Source of the DNA: Alphaproteobacteria bacterium
GTDB lineage: Bacteria; Pseudomonadota; Alphaproteobacteria; RF32; CAG-239
Direction: 5' to 3'
Assembly: GCA_017475525.1 (NCBI GenBank)
Contig: JAFVFH010000061.1
Location: 1 to 34,257, forward strand
Length of the DNA: 34,257 bases
In this document: piece by piece, positions 7,672-16,852 of the stretch
How positions within the stretch are numbered: position 1 is the first letter of the stretch
Layout: every line of letters starts with the position of its first letter
Notes under the pieces: generated by a model
What the model saw: only the letters and a program-made list of their open reading frames with translations
Told to the model about the DNA's origin: nothing
The model's database searches: none
Translations under genes and position numbers: made by a program

Positions 7672-7715
7672 TCTTAAAATTCTTCACTCAATTTTAAGAT
7701 TATTGATTTATAGTG
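7672..7715 (+). promoter_or_regulatory. Inverted repeat and weak promoter before the junction RNA
   Basis: TCTTAAAAT and ATTTTAAGA form a perfect 9-bp inverted repeat spaced by 10 nt (7672-7699). A TATAGT (7710-7715) lies at the place expected for a -10 box, but no good -35 is seen at 16-18 nt. It may be an operator plus promoter or a weak terminator. Confidence 0.4.
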
Positions 7716-7985
7716 TCATCAGGCGCGAGAGTTTTCTCGTGCTTAGTACCTATAGAATGGTGCGGAGGACTTAACAATCCTTACCCAGTGCGGCGACAAG
7801 GATATACGCCGAAAGCATTGTCGGCTTAAAATAAAGCCCGATGATGTATATATCCCCGATTTATTGGTTCGGGGAGCTTCCAACGCATACAACAGGAGTT
7901 TTGCTCTAAAGGTTGGAAGGATCAACTCACTGGGATGATTTGTTAACTCTCCGACCGCCTTAATCAAAAGGTGGTCTTCTTTTAT
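7716..7985 (+). ncRNA. Structured junction RNA of unknown family, leader of the thermonuclease gene
   Basis: About 270 nt with a clear fold. A first hairpin GCGCGAGA/TCTCGTGC (7724-7743) is followed by a long closing stem: TTAACA/TGTTAA (7772-7777 with 7942-7947) and CCCAGTG/CACTGGG (7785-7791 with 7929-7935). Inside are four hairpins: CGGCG/CGCCG (7792-7812), a long stem at 7816-7848, TCCCCGA/TCGGGGA (7854-7876) and CTTCCAAC/GTTGGAAG (7878-7920). An intrinsic terminator ends it. It lacks the hallmarks of RNase P, tmRNA, SRP RNA and common riboswitches that I checked by eye. It may be a free small RNA or an attenuating leader of the nuclease gene, which starts 12 nt later. Confidence 0.65.
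7954..7985 (+). terminator. Intrinsic terminator of the junction RNA
   Basis: GACCGCCTT (7954-7962) and AAGGTGGTC (7969-7977) followed by TTCTTTT. It is placed directly before the thermonuclease start, as in attenuators. Confidence 0.8.
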
Positions 7986-7996
7986 GATAAGAGTTG

Positions 7997-8422
7997 ATGC
8001 AAAAAATAGTTTTTTATGCCCTATTGTTGGCAGATTTAATGATAACAAATGCTTTGGCGTACGAAACGACCGCCGTTGTGACAAACATCCAAGACGGCGA
8101 CACTTTCAGCATCATTTATTATGAAGAAGATACAAAAGTAAGACTTCTTGATGTGGATTGTTTTGAGGTCAAAAAACGTAAAAGAGCACGCATACAGCGC
8201 CAGCTTTACAATTTGTCTTTTGATGAAATCCTTCAAAAAGGAAAACAATCAAAGCGTAAATTGGAAGAACTGCTTGGAGAGCATCCGACCGTTCATATCA
8301 AATGGAGGAGAAGAGATGGTTTCGGCCGCCTTTTGGCTCAAGTCTATTTTGGAGACATCAATGTCAATCAATATATGTTAGAACAAGGCGGTTGCAACAA
8401 ATTTGTTGCAAAAAAGAAATGA
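7997..8422 (+). CDS. Secreted thermonuclease (SNase family)
   Basis: A 141-residue protein with a signal peptide (residues 1-21, ending NALA). The SNase/thermonuclease fold is shown by IQDGDTFSI (Asp33, Asp35), VRLLDVDCFE (Arg49, Asp54, Glu57) and DGFGRLLAQVY (Arg111). These match the calcium and phosphate ligands and both catalytic arginines of staphylococcal nuclease. It should cut DNA and RNA outside the cytoplasm, with a possible role in nucleotide scavenging. ATG 7997 is preferred to the TTG at 7994. The terminator at 7954-7985 stands just upstream, so expression may depend on read-through. The stop overlaps the start of the XRE gene. Confidence 0.9.
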   Translation: MQKIVFYALLLADLMITNALAYETTAVVTNIQDGDTFSIIYYEEDTKVRLLDVDCFEVKKRKRARIQRQLYNLSFDEILQKGKQSKRKLEELLGEHPTVHIKWRRRDGFGRLLAQVYFGDINVNQYMLEQGGCNKFVAKKK

Positions 8423-8757
8423 TGAAGTCCATTCAAATAGGTCTTAAAGTTCAAGCCTTGCGTAAAGCACAAAATATGACGCAGGAAGATTTGGCTGAGA
8501 TAACGGGCGTTTCGTGGCGGACAATATCCAATTTAGAAACGGGGCGTACGGTGCCAAAATTAGAGCTGATTTATAATATCGCACAAATCTTTCAAATCAG
8601 TATTGATGAGCTTTTGACGGGTAAAACGCAAACAAATAAACCGTTTTCACGCTTAAAACTTGAAAATCAAGTAATCGCAGATTTACAAAATTTGGATGAC
8701 AATATGCTTTATCACTTCAAAGAATACATTTTGCTCTTAAAGAAAGATTTTGATTAA
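8419..8757 (+). CDS. XRE-family HTH transcriptional regulator
   Basis: A 112-residue protein. Residues 8-66 are a Cro/C1-type HTH: IGLKVQALRKAQNMTQEDLA, then VSWRTISNLETGRTVPKLE and IAQIFQISIDELL. A helical tail follows (residues 78-112). It begins at ATGATG overlapping the TGA of the nuclease gene, so the two are coupled; ATG 8422 is an equal alternative. A longer open frame upstream is excluded because it runs through the nuclease coding region. It probably regulates its own operon, for which the inverted repeat at 7672-7699 is a candidate target. Confidence 0.88.
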   Translation: MMKSIQIGLKVQALRKAQNMTQEDLAEITGVSWRTISNLETGRTVPKLELIYNIAQIFQISIDELLTGKTQTNKPFSRLKLENQVIADLQNLDDNMLYHFKEYILLLKKDFD

Positions 8758-8791
8758 ATAACCGACAAATCGCTTGAAAAATTTTTCACGA

Positions 8792-8829
8792 ATGAAGAAC
8801 CATCCGGCTAACGCCGGATGGTTCTTCAT
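8792..8829. repeat. Perfect 16-bp palindrome
   Basis: ATGAAGAACCATCCGG, ctaacg, CCGGATGGTTCTTCAT. It follows the XRE gene and could stop transcription, but there is no T run. Its left arm and loop are repeated exactly at 1721-1748, which marks it as a dispersed element rather than a simple terminator. Confidence 0.8.
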
Positions 8830-8895
8830 AGTTATACAAAAAAATGTTTGATTTGCTCCAAAAAATTTTATGAAATGCAACTATCTGGAGAAAAT

Positions 8896-9036
8896 ATGAT
8901 ATATTCTTTTGATGATTTACGAATAGATGAGGACGAATTTTCAAAACTCAATAAGGATATATTGGAGAAACTTGCTCCATTGTATCACTCAACGAATCTC
9001 AATTTACTGGCAAAACTTATTAGGAGAAACAGATAA
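8896..9036 (+). CDS. Possible small protein, unknown
   Basis: A 46-residue frame starting at ATG 8896 with the good ribosome site GGAG 5 nt upstream. It is acidic at first (FDDLRIDEDEF) and basic at the end. The open frame extends upstream to 8818, but that part lies in the palindrome. It could be an N-terminal remnant of the ankyrin gene downstream. No family was recognised. Confidence 0.35.
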   Translation: MIYSFDDLRIDEDEFSKLNKDILEKLAPLYHSTNLNLLAKLIRRNR

Positions 9037-9056
9037 TACAGACAATTTTAACACAG

Positions 9057-9548
9057 ATGATGGCTATGCAGATAGAATACAAATATGATGCTAACGGTGA
9101 GACACTGGATCAAAAAAGAGCATTGACTATCAGTGGTGAGCAAGCAAGAATATTAATTGAGGCCGGTGCCGATGTTAACGCAAAGGATCAATATGGCAAT
9201 ACAGCTCTGACTTATGCTTACAATGCAGAGCATGCATTATTGCTTATACATGCTGGTGCTGATATTGAATATTTAGCAGGCAATCGCAATTTATCAAAGA
9301 GTGATGTTAAAATTATTGTTGACACATTACAAAAAGAGCGAGAAATTCAAGCTCAAATTGCTAAAAACAAGGAACGTTTGAAAAACGGCCCTAAACTGAA
9401 AGGTAAATCTGGTGTTGTGATTGCCGATGAAATTGCTAAAAGGCAAATTTCTGGTGAAGAAAAGCGTGTTATCACACCTGAGGTCGGCAAAGAATTACGC
9501 CAAGAGATTATGAAAGAATGGAGCACTAAAAAATCTCTCGGGGAATAG
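9057..9548 (+). CDS. Small ankyrin-repeat protein
   Basis: A 163-residue protein with about two ankyrin repeats: ARILIEAGADVNAKDQYGNT with ALTYA, then ALLLIHAGADIEYLAG. A charged helical tail follows from about residue 80 (KEREIQAQIAKNKERLK). Ankyrin repeats mediate protein binding and in host-associated bacteria can be effectors, but there is no signal peptide and no target is evident. The start is uncertain: ATGATGGCTATG has no good ribosome site, so translation may couple to the frame ending at 9036. It ends at the terminator at 9572-9605. Confidence 0.7.
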   Translation: MMAMQIEYKYDANGETLDQKRALTISGEQARILIEAGADVNAKDQYGNTALTYAYNAEHALLLIHAGADIEYLAGNRNLSKSDVKIIVDTLQKEREIQAQIAKNKERLKNGPKLKGKSGVVIADEIAKRQISGEEKRVITPEVGKELRQEIMKEWSTKKSLGE

Positions 9549-9571
9549 TTTTTTTCGCCACCCAAATCAAA

Positions 9572-9605
9572 CCCGCCTCAATAAATTCTTGGGGCGGTTT
9601 TTTTG
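9572..9605 (+). terminator. Intrinsic terminator after the ankyrin gene
   Basis: CCGCCTC and GGGGCGG arms around an A/T loop, followed by seven T. Confidence 0.8.
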
Positions 9606-9676
9606 CGTTTATTTGATGATTTTGGCTAAAGAATAAAAAAATCAAAAAAATGACGAAACAAAAAATATTTTTTTAA

Positions 9677-9705
9677 TTGACTGATTTAGCATGATATTTT
9701 ATGAT
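9677..9705 (+). promoter_or_regulatory. Strong sigma70-type promoter without a gene
   Basis: TTGACT (9677-9682), exactly 17 nt, TATGAT (9700-9705). No convincing coding region follows before the terminator at about 9998, so it appears to drive a non-coding RNA. Confidence 0.75.
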
Positions 9706-9711
9706 GTGGGC

Positions 9712-9998
9712 AAAGAATCCCTCAACATCAAAGTTTTCTGAAAGTCAATAACGACGGACCAAAATCGTCGTTAAAATGTAGCACCAGTGTAGCGCCGGAA
9801 AAATTTAAGGATTTCAGAATTTTCTGAAACCCTTGATTTTATTGGTGCTGACTTAAGAGACTTGCTCTTGCAAAAACAATTTTGTTTTTGCTTCGGTCAA
9901 CGCTTATGTAATACTTGTTACGTAACGCTTTCGCTTCTTGCAAACAAAACAGAAGCTACCGCTGCGGTAAAAAAACACTCATTTAAGAGTGTTTTTTT
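9712..9998 (+). ncRNA. Candidate small RNA of about 290 nt
   Basis: Bounded by a strong promoter and an intrinsic terminator, with no open frame of note. It is a series of hairpins: AACGACG/CGTCGTT (about 9750-9773); a stem AGCACCA/TGGTGCT enclosing AAGG..TTCAGAA/TTCTGAA..CCTT (about 9780-9851); GCAAAAACA/TTGTTTTTGC (about 9869-9891); GTTACGTAAC near 9919; TACCGC/GCGGTA near 9957; then the terminator. It does not match RNase P, tmRNA, 6S or SRP RNA by eye. It may be a novel sRNA next to tRNA-Thr. Confidence 0.5.
9969..9998 (+). terminator. Intrinsic terminator of the candidate sRNA
   Basis: AACACTC, atttaa, GAGTGTT followed by a T run, with A residues on the 5' side. Confidence 0.85.
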
Positions 9999-10044
9999 AT
10001 CCTCGCCCCGACCCAAGTAGGTCGAGAGTTCCTTTATTGACCTC

Positions 10045-10084
10045 AATTCAAAAAGAGCACCTTTCTAGGTGCTCTTTTTGAATT
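10045..10084 (-). terminator. Terminator of tRNA-Thr
   Basis: An 18-bp perfect stem (AATTC, A5, GAGCACCT) with loop ttct directly abuts the CCA end of tRNA-Thr. The same layout is seen after tRNA-Arg. Confidence 0.85.
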
Positions 10085-10159
10085 GGTGGCGACAGTGAGA
10101 CTTGAACTCCCGACCCACTGATTACAAATCAGTTGCTCTACCAACTGAGCTATGTCGGC
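10084..10159 (-). tRNA. tRNA-Thr (UGU), with two stem mismatches
   Basis: The cloverleaf is read on the minus strand: acceptor GCCGACA, D arm GCTC/GAGC, anticodon stem ACTGA/TCAGT with loop TTTGTAA (anticodon TGT), T arm GGGAG-TTCAAGT-CTCAC, and encoded CCA. Two pairs fail: C2 against C71 in the acceptor stem and G50 against A64 in the T stem. Both odd bases may lie in the 3' half, which could be altered. It may still function, but this is unusual for a standard elongator tRNA. Confidence 0.9.
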
Positions 10160-10234
10160 GTTGACTTGTGATAGCTATATAACGGAGTTTTTTTTTATTG
10201 TCAATAAAATATTTTAAAATCAGTGAAAAATTTG

Positions 10235-10262
10235 TTGACAAAAAATTATAAAAAACTATAAT
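10235..10262 (+). promoter_or_regulatory. Consensus sigma70-type promoter
   Basis: TTGACA (10235-10240), 16 nt, TATAAT (10257-10262): perfect hexamers. It drives the unknown gene at 10298. Confidence 0.85.
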
Positions 10263-10297
10263 TACCCTCAATAAAACCCTATTAATTATAAAGTATT

Positions 10298-11047
10298 ATG
10301 GATAAAAAAATTTTAATCAACGATTCGAAAGTCAGAGTTTATAACTTTGGCTTTGCAACCTACGCCGAGCTTGGCTCAACAAGCAGCCTCATCGGCCGAA
10401 ACATCTGTTCGCTCACCGCTCCCGAAAAGGAGAACACACTCATCCAAAAACTTTTGGGACGCATCCGCCTCCCGTCGAAAAGAGAGCTTGACGAGTTAAA
10501 CCGCAAATTTGAGGTTTATTCTCTCGGAGGTAAGGCACGTTTGATTGAAAAAGACCATGCGGATAAGGAGTATCCTGTCTACAATCTTGGCACAATCGAT
10601 ACGCCCGCCTTCTTCTACGACAAGTTCATCTTTGTTTTGAACAGAAGAGAAAGGGTGTTTGAGCCTCAAGACTTGAACGTTGTCTACTTTAACGACAATT
10701 ATGCTCTCCTGATGGTTGGTGAAAACCTTCTTATCACCTTTGATGTGAAAGGTTTGAAGTGTGTCGGAAACTTCATATCTGTCACCAAAGTACCGAGGGG
10801 CTATATCATTATGGCAAACGCTCCTGACAAAGACGATTATGATGATGTTGAAACGGTCTATGCCGCCAACAAAACCTTCCAGAAGCTGTTTGAAAACAGC
10901 GACTTCTCAGACTTTGATATTGATTATCAAACCGGAACTATTATGCATGAATACACCAATTTTTTTAGCATTCCGATAGGATGTGTGGTTGATGTTTATG
11001 TTCCGAGAGATTCCGGCTATATTTTGGTAAATCACCATATTGAGTGA
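10298..11047 (+). CDS. Protein of unknown function, strongly expressed
   Basis: A 249-residue soluble protein with no signal peptide, membrane segment or recognised motif. It is rich in short hydrophobic strands (VRVYNFGFATYAEL, LLITFDVKGLKCVG, GYIIMANAP) separated by acidic turns (DKDDYDDVE), which suggests a beta-rich fold. It has a consensus promoter and its own intrinsic terminator, so it is monocistronic and likely abundant. Codon use favours AAC, AAG and CTC more than in neighbours, in line with high expression. The ATG lies about 29 nt after the predicted transcript start, with no strong ribosome site. Confidence 0.8.
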   Translation: MDKKILINDSKVRVYNFGFATYAELGSTSSLIGRNICSLTAPEKENTLIQKLLGRIRLPSKRELDELNRKFEVYSLGGKARLIEKDHADKEYPVYNLGTIDTPAFFYDKFIFVLNRRERVFEPQDLNVVYFNDNYALLMVGENLLITFDVKGLKCVGNFISVTKVPRGYIIMANAPDKDDYDDVETVYAANKTFQKLFENSDFSDFDIDYQTGTIMHEYTNFFSIPIGCVVDVYVPRDSGYILVNHHIE

Positions 11048-11060
11048 GTTTCTTTCGCCA

Positions 11061-11096
11061 AACCCCCGAACTTTTGTTTCGGGGGTTGTTTTTTCC
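11061..11096 (+). terminator. Intrinsic terminator
   Basis: AACCCCCGAA and TTCGGGGGTT form a perfect 10-bp stem followed by a T run. Confidence 0.9.
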
Positions 11097-11134
11097 CTAT
11101 GCCCGTTTTATATTGAACTTTAAGGAGGAAGATT

Positions 11135-12064
11135 ATGGCTCAATACACCGCAAAAATCATTATTTTAGGTTCGGGACCTGCCGGATACACCGCCGCTATT
11201 TATGCTGCAAGGGCAGGGTTGAACCCTTGTCTTATTTCAGGCTTTGAAGAAGGCGGACAACTCACGATGACCTCCATGATTGAAAACTTTCCGGGGTTTC
11301 CTTTGGGTATTTCAGGTGTCGAACTCACCGACAAAATGAAGCAACAAGCCGTAAATGTCGGAGTGACAATCATCAATGACAAAATAAATGAGGTTGATTT
11401 ATCTCAAAAACCTTTTATTTTAAGCTCGGAAAACGGCAATTGCTTTCAAACCGAAAGTTTGATTGTGGCAACGGGCGCTTCGGCTAAATGGCTCGATTAT
11501 CAGGCGCATAAAAAATATATCGGCAAAGGGTTGTCAACCTGCGCAACCTGTGACGGCTTTTTTTATAAAAACAAAACGGTTGCCGTTGTCGGCGGTGGAA
11601 ATGCTGCCGCCGAAGAGGCGCTTTATTTGACAAACTTTGCTTCAAAAGTGATTTTGGTGCACAGGCGCGCAGAATTAAGAGCCGAAAAAATACTCCAAGA
11701 AAGGCTTTTTAAAAATCCGAAAATAGAAATTGCCTGGAACAACGTTGTGTATGAAATTTTTGGCGATAAACAGGTGAGCGGTGTAAAACTCAAAAATGTC
11801 ATCACCGATGAAATTAAAACCGTTGATTTGAATGGGGTCTTTTTAGCCATCGGATACAAACCGAACTCCGAAATTTTTAAAAAATATCTAAACCTTGATG
11901 ATGACGGATATATTTTAACAAAACCCGATTCGTCAGCCACGAATGTTGAGGGCGTTTTTGCCTGCGGTGATGTGAAAAACAAGTCTTTTCAGCAGGCTGT
12001 GATTGCAGCCGGAACAGGTGCTCAAGCCTCAATGGAAGCGCAAAGATATTTGACAAGTTTATAA
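11135..12064 (+). CDS. trxB: Thioredoxin reductase (NADPH)
   Basis: A 309-residue protein of typical bacterial TrxB length. It has FAD-binding GSGPAGYTAAIYAARAG near the N-terminus, the redox-active disulfide CATCDG, a central NADPH-binding GGGNAAAEEALYL and the C-terminal FAD block GVFACGDVKNKSFQQAVIAAG. It reduces thioredoxin with NADPH and so supplies electrons to ribonucleotide reductase and peroxide defence. The ATG follows the strong ribosome site AAGGAGG. It may act with the Fe-S redox protein at 7351, although the two are in separate units. Confidence 0.96.
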   Translation: MAQYTAKIIILGSGPAGYTAAIYAARAGLNPCLISGFEEGGQLTMTSMIENFPGFPLGISGVELTDKMKQQAVNVGVTIINDKINEVDLSQKPFILSSENGNCFQTESLIVATGASAKWLDYQAHKKYIGKGLSTCATCDGFFYKNKTVAVVGGGNAAAEEALYLTNFASKVILVHRRAELRAEKILQERLFKNPKIEIAWNNVVYEIFGDKQVSGVKLKNVITDEIKTVDLNGVFLAIGYKPNSEIFKKYLNLDDDGYILTKPDSSATNVEGVFACGDVKNKSFQQAVIAAGTGAQASMEAQRYLTSL

Positions 12065-12165
12065 AAAAGATAGACAAGAATGATATTAAGGCGTAAAAAT
12101 AATCCGTAAATCGCTGAACGTATCTGCCTGACGGTAAAGCAAGCGATGATTTTATAGGAAAAAAA

Positions 12166-14247
12166 ATGCGACCTGAAATATTAAACCCTTTGTTTTGTTC
12201 AATCGGTACCTTAAAAGGTGTCGGGGCGCGCTATTTGAAGCTCTTATCAAACCTTGCCGAAGGAGATAAAATCGTTCATCTTTTATGGCATTTGCCATAC
12301 AATGTTGTGGACAGGACGTATTCCTGCCCTTTAAGAAATGCTCAATCAGGTAAAATTTGGACGGGGATTGTGAGGATTTCCGCGCATTTGGAGCCTAAAA
12401 GCAAAAAACAACCGTATCGCGTGGTTTGTGGTGATGCAACGGGAGATATGATATTAAATTTTTTCAAATATTACAAGGACAGCTTAAAAAAACAACTGCC
12501 CATCGGCGCTGAAAAACTTATTTCAGGCAAAATTCAATGGTTTAACGGTCAAATTCAGATGAGCCATCCGGATTATGTGGCAGATCCATCTTTTGAAAAC
12601 ACTATCAAAGCTGTTGAACCGATTTATCCGCTTTGTGCCGGCGTTTCAAACAAAATGATGATTTCGCTTGCAAGGCAGGCGCTTTCAAAAATTCCGGATA
12701 TGCCCGAATGGCTCGATGAACGCTTCTTACAAGAAAAAAATTGGCCGAGTTTCAAAGAGGCTTTATACTTTCTGCATCACCCGCAATCAACAGCGGATTT
12801 TAGTATGATGAGCCCTCAAAGGCTAAGGCTTGCTTATGATGAGTTGCTTGCAAATCAATTGACTCTCTCTATTGCGCGTCTTCATCACAAAAAAGAGGCA
12901 GGGAGAAGCATTGAAGGAAATGGACATTTGAGGAAAAAACTTTCGGATTCGCTCGGCTTTGAACTAACAGGAGCGCAAAAAAAGGTTTTGGAAGATATCA
13001 TCAAAGACCAAAAATCAAAATATCAGGGATTAAGATTGGTGCAGGGTGATGTCGGGTGCGGCAAAACGGTTGTTGCCATGATGGCGATGTTAAACGCCGT
13101 TGAAGCCGGTTTTCAGGCGGCAATCATGGCGCCGACCGAAATACTCGCAAAACAGCACATGGAAACAATTTCGGCGTGGGCAGATATTGTGGGGATTAAA
13201 GCAGGTCTTTTAACAAGCAAAATTAAGGGCAAAAAAAGAGCTGAAATTTTAGAAAAATTAAAAAACGGCGAAATTGATATTTTAATCGGAACACATGCGC
13301 TCTTCACCGATGAAGTTATATTCAAAGATTTGGCTTTTATTGTGGTTGATGAACAGCATCGTTTCGGTGTTGAGCAACGCCGGAAATTGAGCCTCAAAGG
13401 CAATAAGCCAGATATTGTCGTGATGACGGCAACACCTATCCCGAGAACGATTGTTTTGACAAGATTCGGCGATATGGATTATTCTAAAATAGATGAGCTT
13501 CCAAAGGGGAGAAAGCCCGTTGAAACAGCTGTCATGCCTCTTTCGAAAATAGACAGTGTGACAGAGGCGGTGATGCGAAAAATAAAGGGCGGAGCAAGAG
13601 TATATTGGGTTTGTCCCTTGATTGAAGAGAGCGAAAAATCGGATTTGGCAGCCGCCATCAAACGTTTTGAAGATTTGCAAAAGATATTCGGCGCTGATGT
13701 GGGGCTTGTGCACGGTAAAATGAAAGAAAGCGAAAAAGACGCTGTCATGGAAAAATTTAAGACCGGCGAAATCAAAATTTTGGTGGCAACAACGGTCATT
13801 GAGGTTGGGGTCAATGTCAAAGAAGCTACGCTTATGGTTATTGAACAGGCCGAGCGTTTCGGACTCGCTCAACTCCATCAACTGCGCGGACGGATCAAAC
13901 GCGGATTTGAAGCGGGGTTTTGTGTGTTGCTCTATGCTCAGAATTTGAGCGAGACGGCGTATGAGCGCTTGAAAACCATGAAAGAAAGCGAAGACGGATT
14001 TTTCTTAGCCGAAAAAGATTTGGATTTGCGTGGCGGCGGCGAAATTTTGGGCACAAAACAATCCGGTTTTGAAGAATTTAAAATCGCTGATTTGGCGTTT
14101 CATAAAAATCTGTTGCTCACCGCCCACAAAGACGCCGAAATGATTTTAAATCTCGATTCGTCGCTTCAAAGCCAAAGAGGGCAGGCGCTCAAAAATCTGC
14201 TCTACCTCTTTGAACAAGATGAAGCTTTTTTGACCTATAAGGCTTGA
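12166..14247 (+). CDS. recG: ATP-dependent DNA helicase RecG
   Basis: A 693-residue protein of usual RecG length. It has an N-terminal wedge (OB-fold) domain and then SF2 helicase motifs: Walker A GDVGCGKT, APTEILAKQH, DEQHRFGVEQR (motif II DEQH), TATPIPRT, and C-terminal VATTVIEVGVNV and QLRGRIKRG. It regresses stalled forks and unwinds branched DNA in recombination and repair. The ATG at 12166 follows TAGGAA. The spacer from trxB is about 100 bases with no clear terminator, so the two may be cotranscribed. Confidence 0.96.
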   Translation: MRPEILNPLFCSIGTLKGVGARYLKLLSNLAEGDKIVHLLWHLPYNVVDRTYSCPLRNAQSGKIWTGIVRISAHLEPKSKKQPYRVVCGDATGDMILNFFKYYKDSLKKQLPIGAEKLISGKIQWFNGQIQMSHPDYVADPSFENTIKAVEPIYPLCAGVSNKMMISLARQALSKIPDMPEWLDERFLQEKNWPSFKEALYFLHHPQSTADFSMMSPQRLRLAYDELLANQLTLSIARLHHKKEAGRSIEGNGHLRKKLSDSLGFELTGAQKKVLEDIIKDQKSKYQGLRLVQGDVGCGKTVVAMMAMLNAVEAGFQAAIMAPTEILAKQHMETISAWADIVGIKAGLLTSKIKGKKRAEILEKLKNGEIDILIGTHALFTDEVIFKDLAFIVVDEQHRFGVEQRRKLSLKGNKPDIVVMTATPIPRTIVLTRFGDMDYSKIDELPKGRKPVETAVMPLSKIDSVTEAVMRKIKGGARVYWVCPLIEESEKSDLAAAIKRFEDLQKIFGADVGLVHGKMKESEKDAVMEKFKTGEIKILVATTVIEVGVNVKEATLMVIEQAERFGLAQLHQLRGRIKRGFEAGFCVLLYAQNLSETAYERLKTMKESEDGFFLAEKDLDLRGGGEILGTKQSGFEEFKIADLAFHKNLLLTAHKDAEMILNLDSSLQSQRGQALKNLLYLFEQDEAFLTYKA

Positions 14248-14254
14248 ATAAAAA

Positions 14255-14872
14255 TCAGATTAAACCGATTTTTTGAGCCGTGATGACGGCTTGGGTGCGA
14301 TTATTGACTTTGAGCGAGCGCAAAAGCGCGTTGATATGAAGTTTGACAGTTGCTTCGGAAACCCCCATTTCATAGGCAATTTGTTTGTTTGATTTGCCTT
14401 GTGCAATCAGGTCTAAAACCTGACTTTGGCGATTGGTCAAGGGTTTGCCGCTGATTTTGCCCAAGTTTTCGTTTTCGATGTCTTTTAGAGCCTCGGGAAT
14501 ATATTTTCGGTCTTGAAATATTTGTTCGAAAGCTTCTTTGATGTTTGAAAAATCCGTGCGTCTTAAAATATAGCCGTCAACACCCGAAAGAATGATTTTT
14601 TTGATTTGCAAAATATCTTCGGAAGTTGAAATCACAACAATTTTTAAGTTGTCGGAAATGCTCTTTAAATCATAAATCGTTTTTAAGGCTTCGACACCTT
14701 TCATATCAAGGTCTAAAACAACCATGTCAATGTTTTGCTCCTTTTTTAAGAGTTTTAACATTAACGGATAGCTCGAAACCTGCAAAACAACACTTTGAGG
14801 CTGAAGCTCGCTTAAAAAAAGCGCCAAATTATCACGAAACAAAGCATGGTCGTCCGCAATCAAGATTTTCAT
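14255..14872 (-). CDS. NarL/LuxR-family response regulator (orphan)
   Basis: A 205-residue protein. Residues 1-115 are a receiver domain with the acidic pair IADDH and the phosphoacceptor Asp in VVLDLDMKG. The C-terminal LuxR-type HTH (about 140-205) reads LTNRQSQVLDLIAQGKSNKQ, then IAYEMGVSEATVKLHINALL. It should bind DNA when phosphorylated. No histidine kinase lies in the window, so its partner is elsewhere. GATGGAG lies before the ATG. It converges with recG with only 7 bases between the stop codons. Confidence 0.93.
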   Translation of the reverse strand: MKILIADDHALFRDNLALFLSELQPQSVVLQVSSYPLMLKLLKKEQNIDMVVLDLDMKGVEALKTIYDLKSISDNLKIVVISTSEDILQIKKIILSGVDGYILRRTDFSNIKEAFEQIFQDRKYIPEALKDIENENLGKISGKPLTNRQSQVLDLIAQGKSNKQIAYEMGVSEATVKLHINALLRSLKVNNRTQAVITAQKIGLI

Positions 14873-14962
14873 TTTTTATACTCCATCGTCAAAACAAGAT
14901 GCGTTTGATATAATCGTTTACCAAAGCATTTAAAGTGCAAAAGAGTTAAAAAAGTCCAAGTC

Positions 14963-15415
14963 CTAAAGTTCGATATATTCCACACCGGCCTCTTCAAACA
15001 TTTGTGCGGAAATCATGAGTTTATCACGCCAAGTGTTTTTAGGGGTTGTTTCATCAATCACGATTTTGTTGGTCACAACCGTTTTGATGCCCGATTGGAT
15101 AATGGCACGCGCACAATCCACACAAGGCGCATGCGTTGCATACATCACACAACCCTTGACCGACACACCCGTTAAACAGGCATTATACAAAGCATTGCGT
15201 TCCGCATGTTCAAAAAAATCATATTTCGTCGGACGCTCTAAGCGCTCCTTGACGTCATCATTCACACCTCTGACGGGTCCGTTGTAGCCCGTGGCACGAA
15301 TTTCTTTGTCCGGTCCCACAATCACGGCACCTGTTTTTGTGGAAGGATCTTTCGACCAAGACGCCACCAAAAAAGCAAGTTCCATAAAGCGTTTGTTCCA
15401 TTTGTCAGAAAACAT
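14963..15415 (-). CDS. dCMP deaminase (ComE/cytidine deaminase-like family)
   Basis: A 150-residue zinc enzyme with the family motifs HAERNALY (zinc ligand His70, catalytic Glu72) and APCVDCARAI (Cys98, Cys101), and an N-terminal SKDPSTKTGAVIV block. dCMP deaminase makes dUMP, the substrate of thymidylate synthase. A broader deoxycytidylate or cytidine deaminase role cannot be ruled out. The start is ATG 15415 with ribosome site AAAGGA. It is separated from the response regulator by 90 bases. Confidence 0.92.
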   Translation of the reverse strand: MFSDKWNKRFMELAFLVASWSKDPSTKTGAVIVGPDKEIRATGYNGPVRGVNDDVKERLERPTKYDFFEHAERNALYNACLTGVSVKGCVMYATHAPCVDCARAIIQSGIKTVVTNKIVIDETTPKNTWRDKLMISAQMFEEAGVEYIEL

Positions 15416-15528
15416 GATTTTTTCCTTTATTTTTTTTTACTGAAATAAGATTAAAATATTTTTATTAATAAATAGCTAAATCTCTTGACTTTTAAGAAAA
15501 AAAGTCCCACTTTAACCCTAGTTTTTAA

Positions 15529-16833
<1,305 letters not shown>

Positions 16834-16852
16834 GAAATCGGGTAAGATTTGA

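Noticed and set aside
7716-7985. RNase P, tmRNA or SRP RNA identity for the junction RNA
   Set aside because: No GAGGAAAGTC-type P4 motif, no tRNA-like ends or tag frame, and no SRP tetraloop domain motif were found.
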